Shown piece after piece: positions 23,501 through 32,500 of a DNA stretch of 64,000 bases. Each line of letters begins with the position of its first letter. The stretch's first letter is position 1. The stretch comes from Tiliqua scincoides (lineage: Eukaryota > Chordata > Lepidosauria > Squamata > Scincidae), in contig NC_089822.1 of assembly GCF_035046505.1 (NCBI RefSeq), positions 95,571,659 to 95,635,658 on the forward strand, written 5' to 3'. The notes under the pieces are model-generated. The model saw only the letters and a list, made by a program, of their open reading frames with translations, was not told where the DNA came from and ran no database searches. The position numbers and the translations under genes are program-made.

Positions 23501-26500
23501 TAACTTACTAAAAGATGAACGAGAACGATTGAAGCTTCAAAAGCAGCTGTTAAAGGTAAGCACCAGAGTAAATCCTTAGTTTGTCTTTCTTGAGCTTGAT
23601 CACAATGATACTAAGAAAAAATAAAACTGAACCAACCAATTTATTACATGAATTGTCCTTGGGATTGTACAGTTATTATACAACTTTGTAAACTGCCATG
23701 GGTACTTACTTTAGCATGAGAAAGGCAGGATATATTCTTTAAATATAATAGGGGCCCTACAACAAAATGTTGCTAGGTGTGTATCACTTAACAGGGATAT
23801 GTTCTCTGATCCCTGTTATGCGATTAGGTTGTTAAGCAAACATTCAGTGCTTTGTGTTGGCAGATACTCCCTGCCAGAAACTAGCTGGCTGCACAGGCTA
23901 CTGGAGATTGCCTTTTCTTTGTGTTAAGAGCTTCTTTGTGTAAACACACATTCTGCTGTTAGGGGAGTCCTGACTGCCTCATTAAGAACCTCTTTGTGCT
24001 TTGACCACCGTTTTTATATACGGTCCATCATTAAGTGGAAAATTGTCAAAGCAACGCATGCCTGTACACATGTTCCTGTGAGCCAAGTCCCATTGGACTC
24101 TGTGGGGCTTGCTTGTGAGTAAGCATGTCCTGAATTACAAAGTTGGGTTGCTGTTGCTAGATTGCAGCATTGAATACTGAGTGATGGCCTGTCTTGCTGT
24201 GTGCCTCACATTTTCTTCCCATTTTTCCCTCTTTTTGCATCTTTTTTTTTTTTGTATCTCTGTGGCCTTTCACACAGTTGGCCACAGAGTACAGTATAAC
24301 TTCAATCCTTGGCATAATATAGTTGAAAATGAAAGTTTTTTTCCTGGCCAGGAAGTATTTTGCCTTGCTCAGGTATTTGTGTTCTACTGTTCTGCCTGCA
24401 AAGAGGCAAGGCGGCTTAGAAACTTTTAAAAGTACGGGCATCCCCTGGTATCTGTGGAGAATATGTCGTCGTCCGTCGTCCCCCTCAGATACCAGAAACT
24501 GCAGATAAGGGGGGACTCTTTCTCCACACAACCCTCCACGGCTTCCCATTAAAGTTCTGAGTCATCCCTCTAAGAGGCAGACTTTCTGCCTGCTTGTCTG
24601 TCTATAAGCATTCTGCTTATAGCTTCCTGTAAAAGCAAGGTACCGATTGCTTCGCAACAAAGGTCCACAGATACAGAGGGATGCCTGAAGTAAGCAGGTC
24701 TTACTTGGAGTTGGTGGTATGTGCTTCCCAAGTCTAGGCAACCCTTTCCCCTGAGCATGCTGTCTTAAGTAGATCTGGGGAAGGGACTGCCCGAAGTTCA
24801 AAGGCACAGTGATATTTCTCTAGGAAGACACTCTCAAATCCTTAGCTACCTTGAATGCAATTTAGGGCTACTTCCCTATTTAGGCTTTTGGATTTGTTTT
24901 AAGTTCTCATATCTCTGGAGTTCAGTATGTACCTTCAGATGCTTTGTGGGAGGTCCCATTTTGGCTACATCTCTATTGGCAGAAAGGTGGAACTTTGGAA
25001 GCAGAGAAATTTCAGAATTTTTAGGTGAACTTGTCAAGACTATCTGAATGTAAGTTGTTCTGAAACTGACTAAACTACTCTTTCTAAAACTAGTTAAGTG
25101 AAGAACTGAAGAAAAATACTGAAAACTGGGAAAAGGAAAACGGCTCATGCTTCCTTATTAATAATCAAAGGTTTCTAGACTCCATGGCCTATCAACTGGA
25201 ACAACACAAACTTAAGAAAGAGCAGCCCAAAAGCGTAAGTTTTCACATGACTAAGTAATCCAGGGGTTCCTAAAGTCATGTGTCGTGACTCTTTAGGGTG
25301 TCACAGCATACTCACCGGGGTGCTGTGGGATATCCCAGTGGCCCTTCCTACCTGTTCCCTTGGCGCCACCACCTTTGATCTCACAAGATTTATTGAGATC
25401 CAGAATGGCAGCACCTTGCTGAGATTGGGAAGAAGAGTCTGGAGGCATCGTGGCCCATGTAAGTTTAGGAACCACTGAAATCTCTTACTTGTACCAGTGG
25501 GAAGTTTGCATGCTAACTGGAGCATATTGTTTTGCAGGTGATGAAGAGAGATGATCCTGCAGTTACAAAAGTGGCAGTTAAAAGACCTGCAGGCCTGAAC
25601 ACTCCAACTCCCCAAAAGATGCGCAAGGTAAGTAAATGCCTATTTGAAAGGTTATCTGATACAAATAGGGTGCATCTCTTCACAAATCTAGATCTTCTGT
25701 GTATAATTGACTTGGGATATAATCGACCTGTTCCATTCAGCAGCAGGATATTCTAATGCCAATGCTAACTTGGCTTTTTTTTTTTTTTGGGGTGGGCGGT
25801 TATCCTTGTAACTGTTTACTTTTGCCATCTAGCCTGAGGCAGAGCTCAGAAAATGCCAAACATTTTCACGCAGGAAGAGGCCATCTCCAATTCCATTCTC
25901 CCTCACACTGAGGAAAGAGCTGGGTTTTTAAAGCTGCTTCAAGTACACATCAGTTCTGTACAATTTTGTGTGTCCTCTCCTTTTCCACACCCCCACCTGC
26001 CAGCCTTGGGTAAATGGGACTGGGAGAGGACATTATACTGAGAGGGATTCAAGCAGATTTTTGCTCTTTATCTGAGAGCCTTGGTTGAATAACAACTTGC
26101 CTGCAACCACAAACCTCGGGTAAAGATGCACATCTTTCTGACTTAGTTATAACTGCTTGGACCATTTAGAATCCTATATTGTGACTACAAAGTGCTGTGT
26201 ACTGGGACTGGCTCTGTTAACACAGTGTTCCCCAACCTTCTTTTGGGATACTTCCCGTGGAGGGTAGCAACCCAACTGGGGACCTTTCAGAACAGCACTT
26301 GTGGGTTTTGTTGCCAAACACATGTAAGTAAAAAGGGTGTTTTTTTTACTTACATGTGTTTGTTGGTGGCTGTAAAACCGGAAGTGCTGTTCTAATGGCA
26401 CTCTGGGTCAGGTCGCTGTCTCTTAAGGGGGTGACGTCCCAAAAGAAGGTTGGGAACCACTGTGGTAACACAACCCATCTACTAAGTTTCAAAATGCTTT

Positions 26501-29500
26501 TTGCTTCGTTTGTAATATTATATGTTTGTTCACAATAAAAAGGAGGGGAAGATTTTAAAGCTTTAGATGCTTGAAACATGATTGCCTTTACAAATATGGA
26601 GAATGCAGGGACAAGTCAGTGCTACGGTAGCAGTATTACCTAGAGCCCATCACTCTGCAGTACTAACTTGTTTTGGAAAGGAGGTTGGTTGTTATTAGAA
26701 GCCCCTAATGCTCACTCAAGACTGCTTGAGCCCAAAGAGTATTTTTCATGGAGATGTTATGTTTGTCCTGGACTTAAGAGCTCAGTGTGCTGTTCATTGA
26801 AGTCTTTAAGCTTTGTATTTCCAGTCTTTAAATTTAAGCTGTATTTTGCAGGTAAATGCAGCCTCTCATCTAACTGTACTTAAACCAGCCAACTGCAATA
26901 ATGTAGCAATCGGCACTTCTGCTGGCAAACAGTCTTCTCAAAAGAAGGTGAGTAAAATCCAGAGTTTCTCTTTATCATGTAATTTGACACAACTTTGAAT
27001 AGGTCTGACCTGAACTATTGGGTTCTGTAAAGAGGTAGACAAACTGAAAGAACATAAGAAACAATGCAGTTATTTATTGAAAACTCCAAGTTGTAAAGTG
27101 GATAAACTTACCTTTCCTATAAAGACTAATTCAAACTACTTGATTTTTTCCCACCTTTATAGTCTCTTGTCTATTTCAGGCATTGATGAGTCATGCTTTC
27201 AGTACTTATTAATATCTGAAGCCCTCTTTAACAAGATCTTCAGTGCAAAAAGGTGTAAGGGAAAAAATCAGACTCTCTTTGGCTATGTGTGCTGAATTAA
27301 AATATTTTGCAACTTAACCTTATTTCACTTTTCTTAAGCAAATACTGGTCTGATTGTGTTGGCTCTAAGCCTATAGTAACACTAGTTTGGCTTTGGAAAA
27401 CTAGCTGTGATATGTAAAATCTTAAAATCCTAGGCATGGAGTAATTCCTTGCTTCTCTGAAGGTAGAAAGCACCACGTTTTTACTTTTGAGTCCATTAAA
27501 TCAAATGTATCGCACAAAATTTTGCTGCTGGCTGGTGAAGGCAGAGTTTTATTGCCTTACTGGTCCTGAGGAAATGAGGCATAATAAGATTAGTCCTACA
27601 TGAAGTAAAAGTGAACATGTTTGTTAAACCTCCTGAATGCAGTGGACTAGTGAAAAGCATTTGTTTTGTTTGTTTCCTTGGGGGTGGGAGAGAAGGGAGT
27701 TTTGATTGTGATTCTCGACAATCATTTGTGTGCACGTATTTCACTCATAAAGGATTTCTGGTGTATAACCATTTTAAAGAACCTGTATCTTGTTTGGGAG
27801 CATGACAGCTATAAGGTGAGTGCTGGGCATCATGCAATTCTGCTTCTCAGAAAAACATAGGTTTTCAGTATTGGGTCCCTAAGACTTGCTCCTTTTATGT
27901 CTGCTAAATGAGGAAGCAGCCTCTGGCAAAAGACTCTGTCTTGTCAAATATCCAAGTAAAGAAAAGATACTTTGCTCTTCTCTTATTTGATAGGGAACAG
28001 TTCAAAATATGGGATTAAGACTGCCAAGAGTTGTGTTCTTAAATTAAGGTACACTGCTGCCACACTCGGGCATGTTTATCTAGAACAGTGGTTCTCAAAC
28101 TTTTTAGCACCAGAACTCACCTTTTAGAATGCCAATCTGTCGGGACCCACTGGAAATGATGTCATTGACCTAGAAATGATGTAATGGCTGGAAGTGATGT
28201 CATCATTTTGGGCTTCAAACTTATGCAGCAATCAGCCAAAGGTCCCATTACAGAGCGCACACATGCTGTTATTTTGCATAGCTCAGAATTCAAACATTCT
28301 AGCTCGGAAGGCAAAGCAGAGAATGCAAGCTTGGATCCTGCTTCAACTGCACAGACCTCCCCCCTTTCCAGCATTCCATCTTTCCACGTATTCAGGGCAA
28401 AGCACCATGCCTCTCTCCCACTGGGAGCCTACCTAGCAGCTCCGCACCCTGTATTTTCAGTGACAGCTGAGCTACGTGACCCACCTGAAATTGGCTTGTG
28501 ACCCACCTAGTGGGTCCCATCCCACAGTTTGAGAAACACTGATCTAGAAGTAAATCTCATTAAGTGCTACTCATTTCTGCAACAAAGCAGGTGACTAGCA
28601 AAATCTTCAGAAGGGGAAAATAACTTGTTTTCTTCTCATGTAATGCTTAAGGCTGTTTAGCTGCTAAGTACAGATTACTTGTGTCTTTGACTCAGAGGGA
28701 ATGTCTTGGTACATAAGACACAGAGTACTAACTACAAGATTGGCCATAAATGCCACTTCAGTACATCTGCATTTTGACCATTTGGCAAGTCTTCAGTTAC
28801 ACTTTGGGATACTTGTACCCAGCCAAGCAAGATAATGAGGAGTTAACAGTACCAGTTAGCCTATTTCTGAAAGTGAGCTCCTTCCCTAAAAGCTCATAAT
28901 GTTGCTTAAAATTTTGCAGAGGAAATTACTGGTGAATTGTCATTTATTGGAAAGCTAGACAACCATATTGACTGGGCTGGTATTAAAGGGGTAATACATC
29001 TATGGGAAATCAACCAAGACTCTTGCTAGTTCAGTGACTGCAAGGGCAGTGAAGGCAAGGATAAAGGCCCTGAAATTGCGCCAGCCCAGGACAGCCTCCA
29101 GAGACCTCTGCAGCCCTCAGATATAGCTCTGGCAGTGACTTCTGAGTCACTTCTAGTTGCAGTCGTGAAACCAGAAGAGATTTAGAAGTCACTTTTGGGG
29201 CCATTTCTGAGGTCTGCAGAGCTACTGGAGGCTCATGGTGGGGGTGACTGCCGGAGATGGGTTGCACCCTGGAAGTGGCCTCAGGTTGTGTCTGTTCGAC
29301 TCCAATTTGGAGCCAAACAGATGCAAATACAGGTAGGTGAGCCCAACTTGCAACCTACCTGGGCTCAGTTCACAACTCAGTTTGAGATACTCTGCCTTAT
29401 AATACAGTGAAGGCTTGCTTTATTTTGGAGAGTCCTTTGTAAAGTGAACCCGTAATGCAGGGGCTCTGCTATATTTCATTGTGCAAGATACAGTGATTTT

Positions 29501-32500
29501 CCCCTCTAGTTTCATGACATTCAGCCACACTACTGACAGGCCTTAAAGTTTATATTTTATGTAACTCAAGACAAGTAGTTGTAATTACAATTAAATTTTG
29601 CAGACTCCTTCCAAAAGCATACCTCTAGATTCCCAATATCGACCACCACTAGAGGGCAAGGAAAGCTCATCAACCAGTCTACCTAGCTGTTCAGATTTCA
29701 TGGTATGTCTTACCTGTGTTTCCGTATTACGTAACTGTATAGGAAATGAGCACAGACTACAGAGTCATGAAGCAATGTGCTTAACTTTATTACCTGAAGA
29801 TAAGGCTTCAGTTTGTTCTGAACAGAGTTCCAATACTAGCAAAGTTCTGTACCAGTTTAATAATGAGCTTACTAGGGGTTGGGAGAGAATAATTTCCCTT
29901 GAAGCTGCTTGCAAGAGCAATTACTTAATGACCCTATTTTTGCCTTGCGTTTGGGATGATCATCTGACCTGGGAATAGTTCACCAGTATTGGATCTCTCT
30001 AGATGGAGTTGTGGAAGTGAATGGCTTTAGGATTGGTGTAGCTATTTATTGTTCTAGGCTAAGACCCTGACCGACCTCTAGTAGTAAATACCACTTTGTC
30101 ACTCCAAGGAGCAAGGGCAGCATGCTAACTAGAAGTCACTAGAGATTCTCACCTCCCTTCATTTCCTCCTCCATCTGCCCATTCTCTAGACCCTGTTTCT
30201 GTCTTCAACTCTTCTCTAGCCCTTAGTACTGACTCTATCTGCTCATGCTCACAGCCTGCTGAATGTCCTTTGAGGAAATCAAAGCTCACCTTCTGTGATC
30301 AGCCTTCCCCACTGCAATCAATCTGCATTACTTTCTTCCTTGCCTTCAGTAGCCCTTGATGAAAGAACTGCTGTGCTACTCACATCTAAATACACCGTGC
30401 AGGTCATCTTTAGTCATCTCTTGGTGAACATCTGCCCTACTTTTTCTCTGGCTCCTTCCCTAATGTGCTCACATATGCTTCTCTCTTCCCCATTCTTAAA
30501 ATTTTTCCCTTGATCCATCCTCACTTGCTAAATATTGACTGATCATGCTTGATTACTTTGCCTCAAATCCTGGGGAACTCCCACAGTTGCGACCTTCTCT
30601 TTTAAGACTCTGTCCTCGAATGCTGATAGTTTGCCTGTTGGTATTTTTGCTGAAATCGTGCACTGCCTAATTTGAACAGAGCCTTTAGTTTTTCTTTGTC
30701 CTTGACCCTCTGCCTTTTGAGACAGTTCTCTGATGACTATTCTTGGTTGGTCCTAACCCTATCAGATTGCCTGTTCATTGTGTGATATGAAGAACTCCTT
30801 CTGTGGAGAGCCCTTAAAGTTCTGTACTTGGTCCCCTACTCTCTGTACCCTTCAGTTATGCTTGGGCTACCTAATAAAAGGACTTTCAGTACCACTGATA
30901 TGCTGATGATGCCCAGCTAATTTCTATACCCCAAAACTCCCTTCCTTGGGGCTGTTCTGCATTTCCACCTAATTGTCTGATAAATCATTTTACTCAAAAT
31001 GTCTGATTAAAGTGCTAAACTACATGTTATGAAAAATTAGTTTTGGCCAGTCTTTAAACAAGGTTTATTTAAGATAACACATAGGATGCTGTGTTGGTGG
31101 TGTTAGAAGTGTACTACTATCCTCCCCTCCACAATTTTGCTGTAACTTTTGTGCTGTACTAAAACTAAAAGGAACTGGTCAAAACCTGCTTTTCTCATAA
31201 TGTATAGTACTTGGTCTAAAGTATTTGGCTCTTCACCTGAGCTATCCTGTGCTTGATCATTCCTCACGCATGCTGACAAACTCATCATTCATCCTCTTGA
31301 CCAGATACACAGCCTTGGCTGAATTTAATTCTTCCCTCTCATCTTGTGTAGCTTCTTCCTGTACAGTACTGGAAAGCTACCCATTCTTCTCTGTCCCCCT
31401 TAATTGAAATACTGATTGATGCACTGGTCACCTCCCACTTGGGATTACTGCAGTTTTCTGAGCTACTCCATCACACCCCAGTCCCCTTGCCTTTATCCAA
31501 AACTTAGTTGGCAAAGTCATTCGCTGCTCCAGATAATCATATCATATGATACCCACCTATAGCCCTTTTAGTGGAACCATCCCTTCAGTTTCAGGATAGA
31601 CTTGGTATTTTAAGAACATAAGAACAGCCCCACTGGATCAGGCCATAGGCCCATCTAGTCCAGCTCCCTGTATCTCACAGCGGCCCACCAAATGCCCCAG
31701 GGAGCACACCAGATAACAAGAGACCTCATCCTGGTGCCCTCCCTTGCATCTGGCATTCTGACATAACCCATTTCTAAAATCAGGAGGTTGCGCATACACA
31801 TCATGGCTTGTAACCCATAATGGATTTTTCCTCCAGAAACTTGTCCAATCCCCTTTTAAAGGCGTCTAGGCTAGATGCCAGCACCACATCCCGTGGCAAG
31901 GAGTTCCACAGACCGACCACACGCTGAGTAAAATATTTTCTTTTGTCTGTCCTAACCCGCCCAACACTCAATTTTAGTTGATGTCCCCTGGTTCTGGTAT
32001 TATGTGAGAGTGTAAAGAGCATCTGCCTATCCACTCTGTCCATCCCCTGCATAATTTTGTATGTCTCAATCATGTCCCCCCTCAGGCGTCTCTTTTCTAG
32101 GCTGAAGAGGCCCAAACGCCGTATCCTTTCCTCATAAGGAAGGTGCCCCAGCCCCGTAATCATCTTAGTCGCTCTCTTTTGCACCTTTTCCATTTCCACT
32201 AGAAATTTTTAAGAAAGCTCTTATTTTTTTTAAGAAAGCTCTTCATAGCACCACCCTTTAATCTTTCCTTCACACATTTATGCTCTGCCTGTGACCTTTG
32301 CTCTTCAGTTTTACCATACTCAATCACCAAAGTCTCTTGCTCTCATGAGTGTCCCTATTCTTGTTTGTTGCTTCCTGTTACCTGTTTTTCTTCCAGTATC
32401 TTCTCAAACTGTTTCTGCAAGACCTTTTGGGTTAATTCTCATTTCCAATCGGAATCCATGAATGAGTGTGACTGCAGCTATCCACATTTGACCTTTGTCT

